A stretch of 64,000 nt of DNA from Polaromonas sp. OV174 (GTDB lineage: Bacteria > Pseudomonadota > Gammaproteobacteria > Burkholderiales > Burkholderiaceae_C). The notes below the pieces were generated by a model, which was given only the letters and a program-made list of their open reading frames with translations, ran no database searches and had not been told where the DNA came from. The DNA is taken from assembly GCF_900112285.1 (NCBI RefSeq), contig NZ_FOKZ01000008.1, positions 1 through 64,000 on the forward strand, in the 5' to 3' direction. Below are positions 1 to 8,638 of the stretch, in pieces. Positions within the stretch are counted from its first letter, which is position 1; every line of letters starts with the position of its first letter. Position numbers and translations under genes: made by a program.

Positions 1-61
1 GACTTGCATGTGTAAGGCATGCCGCCAGCGTTCAATCTGAGCCAGGATCAAACTCTATAGT
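1..61 (-). rRNA. rrs: 16S ribosomal RNA, 5' end (partial)
   Basis: The reverse complement contains the universal 16S start AGAGTTTGATCCTGGCTCAG followed by the betaproteobacterial continuation ATTGAACGCTGGCGGCATG. Only about the first 60 nt are inside the window; the gene runs off the left edge. The exact mature 5' end is set by RNase processing and is estimated here. Confidence 0.97.
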
Positions 62-335
62 TTAATCACTGCAATAATTTTCAACTCCCCGCATCGCTGC
101 GAGAAGAAAACTCATAAAAACGGAATTGATGAGAAATCTTGACGATTTCACATTTTCTATCTCTATGAGCGTTTAAGGTCAGAAGACCTGGCTGATCAGC
201 TTTCGCTGACTTCGCCTGGCAATCGCCTTCAAACGCCCATACTTATCGGCTGTAAATTTTTAATGATCTTGACTTGCCACTTCGCAGCAGTTGCCGCTTC
301 GTTTCAGTCAGTAGCTGTAATCAGCTGAGCCTCAA
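62..335 (-). other. rrn leader (precursor 16S leader)
   Basis: This stretch lies between the rrn promoter and the 16S 5' end and has no plausible gene on either strand. It is AT-richer than the surrounding coding DNA and holds several short stems, as expected of the transcribed leader that takes part in antitermination and RNase III processing. I could not place a convincing boxA. Confidence 0.6.
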
Positions 336-365
336 ATTATATACCGGATTTTTAAGCCGAGTCAA
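336..365 (-). promoter_or_regulatory. rrn sigma-70 promoter
   Basis: Read on the minus strand, TTGACT (365-360) and a perfect TATAAT (341-336) are separated by 18 bp. Directly upstream (366-385) is an A/T-rich tract suited to an UP element. The position, about 275 bp before the 16S start, fits a strong ribosomal RNA promoter. Confidence 0.75.
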
Positions 366-670
366 ATAATTTTTGACTTTTTCTCTACCGGGAGAAGCTT
401 GCCGCCAGCTTCTTGCTGGCAACTGCGTCATCAGCAGAGCCACGAATCATAGCACCGTTTCGAGGCAAGAAAAAGACGTCCTGAAAACAAAATCGTCTTT
501 CCACGACAGCTACTAGCTGGCACGGCAAGTAGCCTTAACCACGCCGCTGCAAAGACCACCCCATGACCCCGGCTAGGCTTGCGCTTACCGCGCCCGGCAA
601 GACTTCCGGGCTCGCCGAATCCCCCAACAAAACCCCCTGCCATGCCGACAGCCGGATAATCCCTCTATAT
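366..670. other. Intergenic region between rrn promoter and uup
   Basis: No gene is supported here. The A/T-rich part next to the rrn promoter probably serves it. The uup frame stays open upstream to 563, but that extension (36 residues) does not resemble the family and the ATG at 671 starts the conserved part. No clear uup promoter was found. Confidence 0.5.
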
Positions 671-2599
671 ATGGCACTCATTACCCTTCTGGACGCCCAA
701 CTCGCTTTTGGGCACGTCGCACTGCTGGACCACGCAGATTTTTCGCTAGAAACCAACCAGCGCATCGGCCTGATCGGTCGCAACGGCACGGGCAAGTCGT
801 CCCTGCTGAAAATCCTCGCCGGCCTGGAAAAGCCCGACGACGGCACTTTGCAGCTGCAGCAGAACCTGCGCATCGCCTATGTGCCGCAAGAGCCCAGCCT
901 GGATCCGCATGCTACGGTCTTCATTGCTGCCAGTGCCGGACTGGCGCGTACCAAGCACGTGGTGGAGCAATACCTGGCGGCCGACGAACACACCGACCTG
1001 GACGCCCTGCAATCCGAAATCGAAGCCCTGGACGGCTGGACCTGGGAGCAGCGCGTCGAAGAAACCCTGCACCGCCTGCACCTGGACAAGGACGCCATCG
1101 TCGGCTCGCTCTCGGGCGGCACCAAAAAACGCGTGGCACTGGCGCAGGCGCTGGTTGCCAAGCCCGATGTCTTGCTGCTTGACGAGCCGACCAACCACCT
1201 GGATCTCGATTCCATCGCCTGGCTGGAAGAGCTGCTGGTCAATTTCAACGGCAGCATCATCACCATCACCCACGACCGGGCCTTTCTGGACAACGTCGCC
1301 ACCGTCATCGTCGAGCTGGACCGTGGCAAGCTGAGCAGCTATCCCGGCAACTTTGCCCAGTACCTGCTGCAAAAAGAAGAGCAGATGGCACAAGAAGCCG
1401 TCATCAACGCCAAGGCCGACAAGCTGCTGGCACAGGAAGAGATCTGGATTCGCAAGGGCGTGGAAGCGCGGCGCACCCGCAGCGTGGCGCGCATAGGCCG
1501 GCTCGAAGCCTTGCGCGAAGGCCGCGCGGCGCGGCGCGATGCCGTGGGCCGAGTCAATCTGGACGTCTCCAGCGGTGACAAGAGCGGCAAGATCGTGGCC
1601 GAACTCACCGACGTCTCCAAGAGCTTTGGCCATCCGGGCGCCGAGAAGATCATCGTCAACAAATTCAGCGCCACCTTGCTGCGCGGCGACAAGGTCGGCC
1701 TGCTGGGCCCCAATGGCGCCGGCAAGAGCACGCTGCTCAAGCTCATCCTGGGTGAAATCCAGCCCGACGTCACCCAGCCACCCGGCAAGGTGCGCCAGGG
1801 CGCCAACCTGCAGGTGGCTTACTTTGACCAGATGCGTGACGCACTGGATCTGGACGCCACCCTGGAAGACTTCATCAGCCCGGGCAGTGAGTGGGTCGAG
1901 ATCAACGGCCAGAAAAAACACGTCAAGAGCTATCTGTCCGACTTCCTGTTCTCCCCGGCGCGTGCCAACTCGCCGGTGCGCACCCTCTCCGGCGGCGAAC
2001 GCAACCGCCTGCTGCTGGCACGCCTGTTTGCGCGGCCGGCCAATGTGCTGGTGCTGGACGAGCCGACCAACGACCTGGATATCGACACGCTGGAATTGCT
2101 GGAAGACCTGCTGCAAAACTACGAAGGCACGGTCTTCCTGGTCAGCCATGACAGGCGCTTCCTCGACAACGTGGTGACCAGCACCATTGCCTACGAAGGC
2201 ACGCCGGAGAACCCCGGTTTCTGGCGCGAATACGAAGGCGGCGTCAGCGACTGGATCATCCAGTCCAAACGCGCGGCGCAAATCACCGGCAGCGGCAAAG
2301 CACCCGCCGCCGCCTCCAGCCCCAAAACCTCAAACAAAAACAGCCCTGAGCCCAGCAAGGACGGGCGTGAACAGCTATCAAAAAAGAAGCTAAGCTACAA
2401 AGAGCAGCGCGAGCTCGACGGCTTGCCGGCGCTGATCCAGCAACTCGAATCGCAGCAAAAGGCGATTGAGCAGGAGCTCTATGACGGCACGCTGTACACC
2501 AGCAACGCCAAGCGCGCAGCCGAACTCAATGCGCGCAACAGCAAGATAGAGGAAGAGCTGATGGAAGCCCTGCAGCGCTGGGAAACCCTGTCCTCCTGA
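671..2599 (+). CDS. uup: ABC-F family ATPase, Uup-type
   Basis: A soluble twin-ATPase ABC-F protein of 642 aa with no membrane segments; the family acts on ribosomes or DNA rather than in transport. The first cassette has Walker A GRNGTGKSS at about residues 36-44, signature LSGG and Walker B LLLDEPTNHLD. The second has GPNGAGKST, LSGGERNR and VLDEPTNDLDID. A charged linker separates the cassettes, and the last ~80 residues form the coiled-coil tail typical of Uup (C-terminal domain that binds DNA in E. coli). Start chosen at MALITL because conservation begins there. The linker before the tail encodes part of a dispersed repeat. The Uup subgroup is likely but not certain among ABC-F paralogues. 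Confidence 0.9.
   Translation: MALITLLDAQLAFGHVALLDHADFSLETNQRIGLIGRNGTGKSSLLKILAGLEKPDDGTLQLQQNLRIAYVPQEPSLDPHATVFIAASAGLARTKHVVEQYLAADEHTDLDALQSEIEALDGWTWEQRVEETLHRLHLDKDAIVGSLSGGTKKRVALAQALVAKPDVLLLDEPTNHLDLDSIAWLEELLVNFNGSIITITHDRAFLDNVATVIVELDRGKLSSYPGNFAQYLLQKEEQMAQEAVINAKADKLLAQEEIWIRKGVEARRTRSVARIGRLEALREGRAARRDAVGRVNLDVSSGDKSGKIVAELTDVSKSFGHPGAEKIIVNKFSATLLRGDKVGLLGPNGAGKSTLLKLILGEIQPDVTQPPGKVRQGANLQVAYFDQMRDALDLDATLEDFISPGSEWVEINGQKKHVKSYLSDFLFSPARANSPVRTLSGGERNRLLLARLFARPANVLVLDEPTNDLDIDTLELLEDLLQNYEGTVFLVSHDRRFLDNVVTSTIAYEGTPENPGFWREYEGGVSDWIIQSKRAAQITGSGKAPAAASSPKTSNKNSPEPSKDGREQLSKKKLSYKEQRELDGLPALIQQLESQQKAIEQELYDGTLYTSNAKRAAELNARNSKIEEELMEALQRWETLSS
2371..2388 (+). repeat. Partial dispersed repeat inside uup linker
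   Basis: GCTATCAAAAAAGAAGCT resembles the core of the dispersed repeat seen at 5321, 6520 and 40729 (GCTAT-A-rich spacer-TAGCT). It lies in the poorly conserved linker before the Uup coiled coil, where an insertion would be tolerated. It is short, so chance similarity is possible. Confidence 0.3.
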
Positions 2600-2716
2600 A
2601 GACTCGCCCAGGCGCCCACTGGCCACGGTAGCGCTGGGCGCCTACACAAAGAGTTGGCACAAGCAGCGGTTGGCTGGCAGCCAAAACCACGGGCTTAGGC
2701 TAAAGTGGTTTGCATC

Positions 2717-4393
2717 ATGCCAAGCCCACCCACGCTGCGCGCCACCCCTCTTGTTGCCCCCACGGCTTCTCGGCCCCCAGGCGCCTGGCGCTGGCCCTGT
2801 CTGCTGCTCAGCGCCTGGCTCGCCGGCTGCGCCTCCTTGCCCAGCGAGGTCGCCCGGCCGGTGTCCTCTGCACTGGCCAATCCGGCGCAAACCCGGCTGG
2901 GCCAGCTGGTCGCAGCCAGAGCCGCAACGGCCGGCACCCGCAACGACTCCGGCTTTGCCCTGGTGGGCAGTGGCGAGCTGGCCTTTACCAGCCGCATGAC
3001 CTTGATCAAGGCCGCGCAGAAAACACTGGATCTGCAGTACTACGCGATCTTTGCCGACGACACCACCGAGCGCCTGTTCGACGCGCTGCGCGAAGCCGCC
3101 GGACGCGGGGTACGCATACGCATACTGCTGGACGACTTCAACACCTCGGGCAAAAACGCCCAGGTGCTGAAGCTGGCCTTTGAACCCAACTTTGAAGTGC
3201 GCCTGTTCAACCCGCTGCCGGGCGGGCGAGGCTCCATGATGCTGCGGATTCTGAGCAACCTCAAGGATGCGGCACGCCTGCAGCGGCGCATGCACAACAA
3301 GATTTTTGTGGCCGACAACGCGGTCGCCATGACCGGCGGGCGCAACCTGGGCGAAACCTATTTCGGCCAGGGCACCGGCACCAACTTCATAGACATCGAT
3401 GTGCTGGCCAGCGGCCGCATCGCCCGCGAGCTCTCCAGCAGCTTTGACCAGTATTGGAACAATCCGCTGGCCTATCCGGTGCAGTCGCTGATGACGGCTC
3501 AAGAAATCGAAGCCCTCAAACCCCTGGCAAACCCGGCCCAGGCGGGTTCGCCCACGCCGGCAAACGGCATCAATCCCACGACCACGGCCCGCACCAGCAC
3601 CTCGCCCAGCGGCATCACCAGCACCCTGCCGGCCCTGCCCGACACCACCGACCTGCGCCTGCTGACCTGGACCTGGGCACCGGCAGCGCTGCTGGTGGAC
3701 AAGCCATCGAAGATTGCCGCCGACGCGGACAGCGTGGACGACACACAGGACACCGCGGTGGATGGCCTGCTGCAGCTCATGACGCAGGCGAAAACCGAGG
3801 TCCTCATCGTCTCGCCCTACTTCGTTCCCGGCGCGCGCATGATGCGCCAGTTTGCCGAGTTGCGGCAACGCGGCGTGCGCGTGCGCGTGCTGACCAATTC
3901 GCTGGCCTCCAACGACGCCCCCGCCGCGCATGTCGGTTACGCACGCTACCGTGAGGCACTGCTGGCCATGGGCATAGAACTGTACGAAATGCGCGCCGAA
4001 CAGCAAGGCTCCATCAGCAACTTCGGCCTGGCCGCCGGCTCGACGGGCGGCTCAAGCGGCGGTTCGCGCGCCAGCCTGCACGCCAAGGTGGTGGTGGTGG
4101 ACCAGCGCCTGTTGGTGGTCGGCTCCATGAACCTGGACTTGCGCTCCCAGCTGCAAAACAGCGAAGTGGCCATCGTCATACGCAAGCGCGCCCTGGCCGC
4201 CGAAGCCACACGCATGATAGAGCCGGCATTGAGCAACGGCGCCTGGCATGTGGAACTGGCCGACGGCCAATTGCTGTGGCGCGCACCGCAGGGCTCGGGC
4301 CTGCAGGATTCCAGCATTGAACCGGACGCCAGCCTGGGCCTCAAGCTGATGCTCAAGCTGATCGCGCCGTTTGCGCCGGATGAGATGCTTTGA
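2717..4393 (+). CDS. Phospholipase D family lipoprotein (ClsC/YmdC-like)
   Basis: A 558-aa protein with two HKD phospholipase D motifs: H-N-K at about residues 193-195 followed by the Asp (ADNAVAMTGGRN), and H-A-K near 455-457 (HAKVVVVDQ... GSMNLD). The family transfers or hydrolyses phosphatidyl groups; ClsC-like members make cardiolipin. The N terminus is Pro/Arg rich, then a hydrophobic stretch ending in LAGC, a lipobox, so it is probably anchored in the envelope. Between the two halves is a low-complexity Thr/Ser/Pro-rich insert (about residues 275-310). Start at ATG 2717; a GTG at 2705 is also in frame. It stands alone between uup and the next hydrolase. Confidence 0.85.
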   Translation: MPSPPTLRATPLVAPTASRPPGAWRWPCLLLSAWLAGCASLPSEVARPVSSALANPAQTRLGQLVAARAATAGTRNDSGFALVGSGELAFTSRMTLIKAAQKTLDLQYYAIFADDTTERLFDALREAAGRGVRIRILLDDFNTSGKNAQVLKLAFEPNFEVRLFNPLPGGRGSMMLRILSNLKDAARLQRRMHNKIFVADNAVAMTGGRNLGETYFGQGTGTNFIDIDVLASGRIARELSSSFDQYWNNPLAYPVQSLMTAQEIEALKPLANPAQAGSPTPANGINPTTTARTSTSPSGITSTLPALPDTTDLRLLTWTWAPAALLVDKPSKIAADADSVDDTQDTAVDGLLQLMTQAKTEVLIVSPYFVPGARMMRQFAELRQRGVRVRVLTNSLASNDAPAAHVGYARYREALLAMGIELYEMRAEQQGSISNFGLAAGSTGGSSGGSRASLHAKVVVVDQRLLVVGSMNLDLRSQLQNSEVAIVIRKRALAAEATRMIEPALSNGAWHVELADGQLLWRAPQGSGLQDSSIEPDASLGLKLMLKLIAPFAPDEML

Positions 4394-4431
4394 GCGGGCA
4401 AGGCGATCGCTGCTGAATTTGATGATCTTTT

Positions 4432-4487
4432 AAGCCTCTAGCCCAATGAATACATGCGCAAATAGCTACCAAATAGATAGCAAATAA
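4432..4487 (-). repeat. Dispersed Comamonadaceae-type short repeat, copy A
   Basis: On the minus strand this reads TTTGCTATCTATTTGGTAGC, then TATTTGCGCA, and ends in a GGGCTAGAGGC tail. The same order of blocks (GCTAT-spacer-TAGCT, a GCGC block, ~10 nt, GG-CTA-G) recurs at 5321-5370 and 6520-6570. The first block is an imperfect hairpin. It lies between a gene stop and the ribosome binding site of the next gene. Confidence 0.6.
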
Positions 4488-4499
4488 GGAGTTGATCAG

Positions 4500-5288
4500 A
4501 TGCAAAAACTGACCGCCTGGATCGCGTTGCTTGTGCTGGCCTGCTGCGGCGCCGCCCAGGCGCAAACCCAAGTCAAGGTAGAGGATCTCCCGACACGGCC
4601 AGGCGTGAGCCAGCGCCTGCTGGTGCTGAGCCCGCCCAACCCCCAGGCGACCGCCATTCTCTTTGCCGGGGGCAATGGACTGCTGCAGATCGCCGCCGAC
4701 GGTACGCTTGGCCAGGGCAAGGGCAACTTCCTGGTGCGTTCGCGCCAGTTGTTTGCTGACCGGGGGATGCGGGTGATCGTGGTCGATGCGCCGTCTGACC
4801 GCCAGGCCCCGCCCGCTCTGTCGGGCTTTCGGCAGACGCCCGAACACCTGGCGGACATCCGGGCCGTGATGGCCTGGGCGCGCACTCAAGGCCAGCAGCC
4901 GGTCTGGCTGGTCGGCACCAGCCGGGGCACGCAGTCCGCCGCCTACGTGGCGACCGAACTGGTTGGCGCTCAAGGCCCGGACGGGCTGGTGCTCACCTCC
5001 ACCATACTCAGCGACCCACGCGGCCGGCCAGTGCCCGCCATGCCGCTGGGCCAGCTCAAGATTCCGGTATTGGTGGTGCATCATGAGCAGGACGGCTGCA
5101 AGCTGTGCCCCTTTAGCGAGCTGTCCGGCCTGATGGACAAGCTGAGCGCCGCCTCCCGCAAACAGCTGATCAGCTTCAGCGGCGGCCAGAACCGCGGCGA
5201 CCCCTGCGAAGCTTTTGCTTACCACGGCTTCAACGGTCTGGAAGCCGAGGCGGTGACCAAGATGGTGGACTGGATGCTGGCGAAATAG
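4500..5288 (+). CDS. Exported alpha/beta hydrolase
   Basis: A 262-aa protein with a cleavable signal peptide (MQKLTAWIALLVLACCGAAQA) and a nucleophile elbow GTSRGT around residue 140, marking an alpha/beta hydrolase. A HHEQDGCKLCP segment lies where the C-terminal catalytic Asp/His region begins, and the extra cysteines fit a periplasmic disulfide. AAGGAG sits just upstream of the ATG. The substrate cannot be told from sequence. It is followed by a dispersed repeat copy and a convergent MocR-type gene. Confidence 0.75.
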   Translation: MQKLTAWIALLVLACCGAAQAQTQVKVEDLPTRPGVSQRLLVLSPPNPQATAILFAGGNGLLQIAADGTLGQGKGNFLVRSRQLFADRGMRVIVVDAPSDRQAPPALSGFRQTPEHLADIRAVMAWARTQGQQPVWLVGTSRGTQSAAYVATELVGAQGPDGLVLTSTILSDPRGRPVPAMPLGQLKIPVLVVHHEQDGCKLCPFSELSGLMDKLSAASRKQLISFSGGQNRGDPCEAFAYHGFNGLEAEAVTKMVDWMLAK

Positions 5289-5320
5289 CCGTTTTCCGGG
5301 CCCGCCAAGCCACGCGATTC

Positions 5321-5370
5321 GCTACGAAATCAATAGCTTATTTCGCTCGTCTTTATTGGACTAAGTGCCA
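5321..5370 (+). repeat. Dispersed short repeat, copy B
   Basis: GCTACGAAATCAATAGCTTA, then TTTCGCTCG, TCTTTATTGG and ACTAAGTGCC. This matches the block order of copies A and C. It lies between two convergent genes (stops at 5288 and 5393), so it could also serve as a transcribed hairpin at the end of one or both transcripts. Confidence 0.6.
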
Positions 5371-5392
5371 AAACCTTGCCTCAAGGGCCAAG

Positions 5393-6808
5393 CTACTTCA
5401 TGCCATCGCGCAAGCGCGCAAACACCTTCCAGAATGCGGCCTCCTGCGTGGTGGCGAAGTTGATGCGCATCAGCGTGCTGGGCGTGCGCACCGCGTGAAA
5501 CAGCGCGCCGGGGGCGAGCAGATAGCCTTCGTCCAGCATGCGCTGCGCCAGCGCATCGGTGTCCACGCCGGTGTCCACCCAGCCAAACAGCCCGGCCGGC
5601 TCGGCCGCGAAACGGCAGCCGTGCGCCAGCGCCAGCTTGACGCTGCGGGCGCGCGCCGCATCCAGCCGGCCGCGTATGCGTTCGGCATGGCGGCGCAGCT
5701 GGCCCTGGTCTATGCACCAGGCCAGGGCTTTTTCCAGCAGCGCCGGCGTGGTCAGGGTGGCCAGCAGTTTGGTATCGAGCAGGCGCTCCACCAGATCGGG
5801 CGGCGCGGCCAGATAGCCGATGCGCCAGCCCGGCGCCAGAATTTTGGCGAAACCGCTGACATATATGGTGCGCTGCAGGCCGTCGAGCACACACAGCCGC
5901 GTCGCATGCTCGGGCGCCAGGTGACTGTAGGTGTCGTCCTCGGCAATATGAAAGTTGTACTGGTTGGCCAGCTGCAGCAGGCGGTGGGCGCTGCCCGGCG
6001 TGAGGCTGTAGCCGGTCGGGTTGTGAAACACGCTGACGCTGACAAACAGTTTGGGCTGATGCAGAGCGCAATATTGCGCCATCACCGCCAGATCGGGGCC
6101 ATCGGCGCGGCGCGGCACCGGCAGTATGCGCATGCCCATGGCATCCAACCGGGCAAACTCCACGGCCCAGCCGGGTTCTTCCACCATCACACAGTCGCCA
6201 GCGCGCAGCAGGGTGCGGCTGATGATGTCCAGCGCATGGGTGGCGCCCACGGTGGTGATGATTTGCTCGGGCTCGGCGTGCAGATTGAGCGTGCCCAGTT
6301 TTTGCGACAGCGTGCGACGCAGGCCGCTGTCGCCCATGGGCTCACCGTATTGCAGTGAAAGGCTGCGCAGCGCACTGGCGCTGGTGACCTTGCGTACCGC
6401 CGCCGGCATGAAGCTGGTGTCCAGCCAGTCTGGCGGAAAGACACCGGTGCCGGGCTGAGGCTTGTCGCTGAGGTGGTGAAACATGCCGCGAATCAGGGCG
6501 GTGGCATCGGCCGGCCCATTTACTATATTTTTAGTAGCTGGTAGCGCTTTACCGGTGCGGGCTAACGGCATATTTGGTGATGAATCCCGGACAAAAAAGC
6601 CGCGATTCTTGCGCGCCACCACCAAGCCCTGGGCCTGCAGCTGGTCATAGGCCGACACCACCGTGGAGACGCTCACGCCCTGCTGCTCGGCACACAGCCG
6701 CACCGAGGGCAGGCGTGCGCCCGGACCCAGCAAGCGGCTGCGTATGCGCTCGGCAAAGCGTGCGCTAAGCTGTTCGGTGAGGGATTGCGAGGCGGCTTTC
6801 ATCAACAT
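5393..6808 (-). CDS. MocR/PdxR-type GntR regulator with aminotransferase domain
   Basis: A 471-aa protein with an N-terminal GntR winged helix (ERIRSRLLGPGARLPSVR... GVSVSTVVSAYDQLQAQGLV) joined to a fold-type I PLP aminotransferase domain. The PLP lysine is in YVSGFAKILAPGWRIGY, and the conserved HNPTGYS segment is present. MocR proteins are PLP- or amino-acid-responsive regulators that usually control a divergent gene; here the divergent gene is a LysE exporter at 6941, with a candidate operator between. The domain linker (about residues 80-97) is encoded by a dispersed repeat copy. Start at ATG 6808; a second ATG at 6802 and a TTG at 6862 are in frame. Confidence 0.88.
   Translation of the reverse strand: MLMKAASQSLTEQLSARFAERIRSRLLGPGARLPSVRLCAEQQGVSVSTVVSAYDQLQAQGLVVARKNRGFFVRDSSPNMPLARTGKALPATKNIVNGPADATALIRGMFHHLSDKPQPGTGVFPPDWLDTSFMPAAVRKVTSASALRSLSLQYGEPMGDSGLRRTLSQKLGTLNLHAEPEQIITTVGATHALDIISRTLLRAGDCVMVEEPGWAVEFARLDAMGMRILPVPRRADGPDLAVMAQYCALHQPKLFVSVSVFHNPTGYSLTPGSAHRLLQLANQYNFHIAEDDTYSHLAPEHATRLCVLDGLQRTIYVSGFAKILAPGWRIGYLAAPPDLVERLLDTKLLATLTTPALLEKALAWCIDQGQLRRHAERIRGRLDAARARSVKLALAHGCRFAAEPAGLFGWVDTGVDTDALAQRMLDEGYLLAPGALFHAVRTPSTLMRINFATTQEAAFWKVFARLRDGMK
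6520..6570 (+). repeat. Dispersed short repeat, copy C, inside a coding sequence
   Basis: TTACTATATTTTTAGTAGCT, then GGTAGCGCTTTACCGGTGC and GGGCTAACGGC, a good match to the block order of copies A and B. It is embedded in the MocR-type gene and is translated as part of the linker between DNA-binding and aminotransferase domains without breaking the frame. Confidence 0.6.
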
Positions 6809-6867
6809 GGCGTGGCCTTGGAACAGGTTCTTGAGCACTGGATGGCATGGGTGTGCTGACAAAGCAA

Positions 6868-6907
6868 ACCATACAGTTTGAAGATTTGTAGCTCAAAGTG
6901 TACTGGT
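6868..6907. promoter_or_regulatory. Candidate MocR operator between divergent genes
   Basis: ACCATACAGTTTG (6868-6880) and CAAAGTGTACTGGT (6894-6907) form an imperfect inverted repeat in the gap between the MocR-type regulator and the LysE exporter gene. ACCA-TAC half sites of this kind resemble sites I associate with MocR proteins. The placement fits divergent control. No footprint evidence is available. Confidence 0.45.
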
Positions 6908-6940
6908 AGTGTGTTGCCTTCAACTATAAAGTGATGAGCC

Positions 6941-7552
6941 ATGAACTGGCAAGAATTTACTGCGCTACTGATACTGGCCACGGCGATGAGCTTCACGCCT
7001 GGGCCCAACACCACGCTGTCAACGGCGCTGGCGGCCAACCACGGCTTCAGGCGCGCCCTGCCTTTTGTCTGCGCCGTGCCGGTAGGCTGGGGCGTGCTGC
7101 TGGGGGTGTGCAGCCTGGGCCTGGGCGCGCTGGTGCTGGCCGTGCCGCTGCTGAGTTGGGCCGTCAAGATTGTTGGCGTGAGCTACCTCTTGTGGCTGGC
7201 CGCAAAAATGGCACGCTCGCGCCAGCTCGGCCAGGCCGATGCCTCGCGCCTGAATGTCGGTTTCTGGCAGGGCGCGGCGCTGCAGTTTGTCAACATCAAG
7301 GCCTGGATGCTGGCGCTGGCCATCGTCAGCGGCTGGATCGCCGGACGCGACAATCCCGGCCTGCGCTTTGCCGTGGTGCTGCCGGTCATGCTGGCCTATG
7401 CCTTGGCCAGCAACCTCACCTACGCACTGGTCGGCTCGCTGCTGCGCGACTGGCTGGCCGGACCTGAAGGCAGCGGCCGCCGCCTGCTGGGCTTCAACCG
7501 CGTGATGGCCGGTGTGCTGGTCGTCACCGCGATCTGGATGCTCTTTATATGA
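6941..7552 (+). CDS. LysE/RhtB family amino acid exporter (1)
   Basis: A 203-aa inner-membrane protein with about six hydrophobic segments and the family hallmark FTPGPNTTLS near residue 20. LysE/RhtB proteins export amino acids or derivatives by proton exchange. It overlaps the next gene by four bases (ATGA), so the two exporters are translationally coupled. It is divergent from the MocR-type regulator, which probably controls it. The substrate is not predictable from sequence. One of three paralogues within 6 kb. Confidence 0.9.
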   Translation: MNWQEFTALLILATAMSFTPGPNTTLSTALAANHGFRRALPFVCAVPVGWGVLLGVCSLGLGALVLAVPLLSWAVKIVGVSYLLWLAAKMARSRQLGQADASRLNVGFWQGAALQFVNIKAWMLALAIVSGWIAGRDNPGLRFAVVLPVMLAYALASNLTYALVGSLLRDWLAGPEGSGRRLLGFNRVMAGVLVVTAIWMLFI

Positions 7553-8481
7553 ACACCTCTCAACACAGCGCGCAAATCAGCAAGGGCCTGTGGCTGGGCC
7601 TGCTGGCCATCGTGATTTTTTCGCTCACGCTGCCCATGACGCGCCTGGCCGTCGGCAGCGCCGATGCGCCGCAAATGTCCGGCATCTTCATCGCCATGGG
7701 CCGGGCCGTGGTGGCGGCCATGCTGTCGGCCGTGTTCTTGCTGGTCACGCGCGCGCCGCTGCCGCAGCGCCAGGACTGGTGGCCGCTGGCCGTCACGGCG
7801 GGCGGCGTGGTATTTGGCTTTCCGCTGCTGACCTCCATCGCCATGCGTTATGTGGAGGCCGTGCATGCCAGCGTGATTGTCGGTGTGCTGCCGCTGGCCA
7901 CCGCCGCCGTGGGTGCGCTGCTGCACCGCCAGCGTCCCTCGGCCGGCTTCTGGGGCTGCGCCATTTTGGGCAGCTCGCTGGTGGTGGCGTTTGCCATGCT
8001 GCGCTCGGGCAACGGCGCGGGCGGCCTGTCGATTCATGCCGCCGATCTGCTGCTGATTGCGGCCTGCCTGTGCGCGGCCGTCGGTTACGGCTACGGCGCC
8101 CGGCTGTCGCAGCGCATGCAGGCCGAACATGTGATTTGCTGGGCGCTGCTGATCTCCTTGCCGCTGTCGCTGCCGCTGACGTTTTTCAGCTGGCCGACGG
8201 CGCCGCTGCAGGCCAGCGCCTGGTGGGGCTTTGGCTATGTGGCGGTGTTTTCCATGTGGCTGGGCTTTTTTGCCTGGTACCGCGGCCTGGCGCTGGGCGG
8301 CACGGTGCGGGTCAGCCAGGTGCAGCTGGTCCAGCCTTTCCTGTCCATGCTGTTTGCCGTGCCGCTGCTAGGCGAACGCCTGGACGCCGTGACCGTGGGC
8401 TTTGGCCTGGCCGTGATTACCACGGTGTTTATCGGCAAAAAGATGCCCGTCAATGCGGCAGCGCCAAGAGTAGCGACATGA
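7549..8481 (+). CDS. DMT superfamily (EamA) transporter
   Basis: A 310-aa protein with ten hydrophobic segments in two five-helix EamA repeats, the pattern of the drug/metabolite transporter superfamily; members often export amino acids or metabolites. The second repeat shows the usual FFAWYRGLALGG... QLVQPFLSML pattern. Its start codon overlaps the stop of the upstream LysE gene. A 157-bp stretch without a gene follows before the aminotransferase. Confidence 0.88.
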   Translation: MNTSQHSAQISKGLWLGLLAIVIFSLTLPMTRLAVGSADAPQMSGIFIAMGRAVVAAMLSAVFLLVTRAPLPQRQDWWPLAVTAGGVVFGFPLLTSIAMRYVEAVHASVIVGVLPLATAAVGALLHRQRPSAGFWGCAILGSSLVVAFAMLRSGNGAGGLSIHAADLLLIAACLCAAVGYGYGARLSQRMQAEHVICWALLISLPLSLPLTFFSWPTAPLQASAWWGFGYVAVFSMWLGFFAWYRGLALGGTVRVSQVQLVQPFLSMLFAVPLLGERLDAVTVGFGLAVITTVFIGKKMPVNAAAPRVAT

Positions 8482-8638
8482 GCATGGCCAAACGCATCTT
8501 GGGCGCTGGCCTAGCGGCTAAATTTCGGCAATCGCCTGCGCAGCCTGCCCCGCAATACCTGAAAATCCTCAATACCGTCACCGCGCCGGCGCTGGTGGCG
8601 TTTTTCTATCCCTTATTCGTCCATTGAACGGAAAAAAC

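Noticed and set aside
243..250. TTATCGGC on the plus strand (GCCGATAA on minus), a perfect sigma-28 -10 box
   Set aside because: It lies in the rrn leader, has no TAAA at the right distance, and no flagellar gene follows.
746..2281. Long open frame (511 codons) on the minus strand opposite uup
   Set aside because: Composition (Gln/Val/Gly/His rich) is that of an antisense shadow of a high-GC gene; uup on the other strand has full motif support.
2642..4006. 454-codon minus-strand frame opposite the phospholipase D-like gene
   Set aside because: Antisense shadow with no recognisable domain; the plus-strand frame carries both HKD motifs and a lipobox.
5495..6358. 287-codon plus-strand frame opposite the MocR-type gene
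   Set aside because: Antisense shadow; low-complexity Gln/Gly/Ala composition and no motif.
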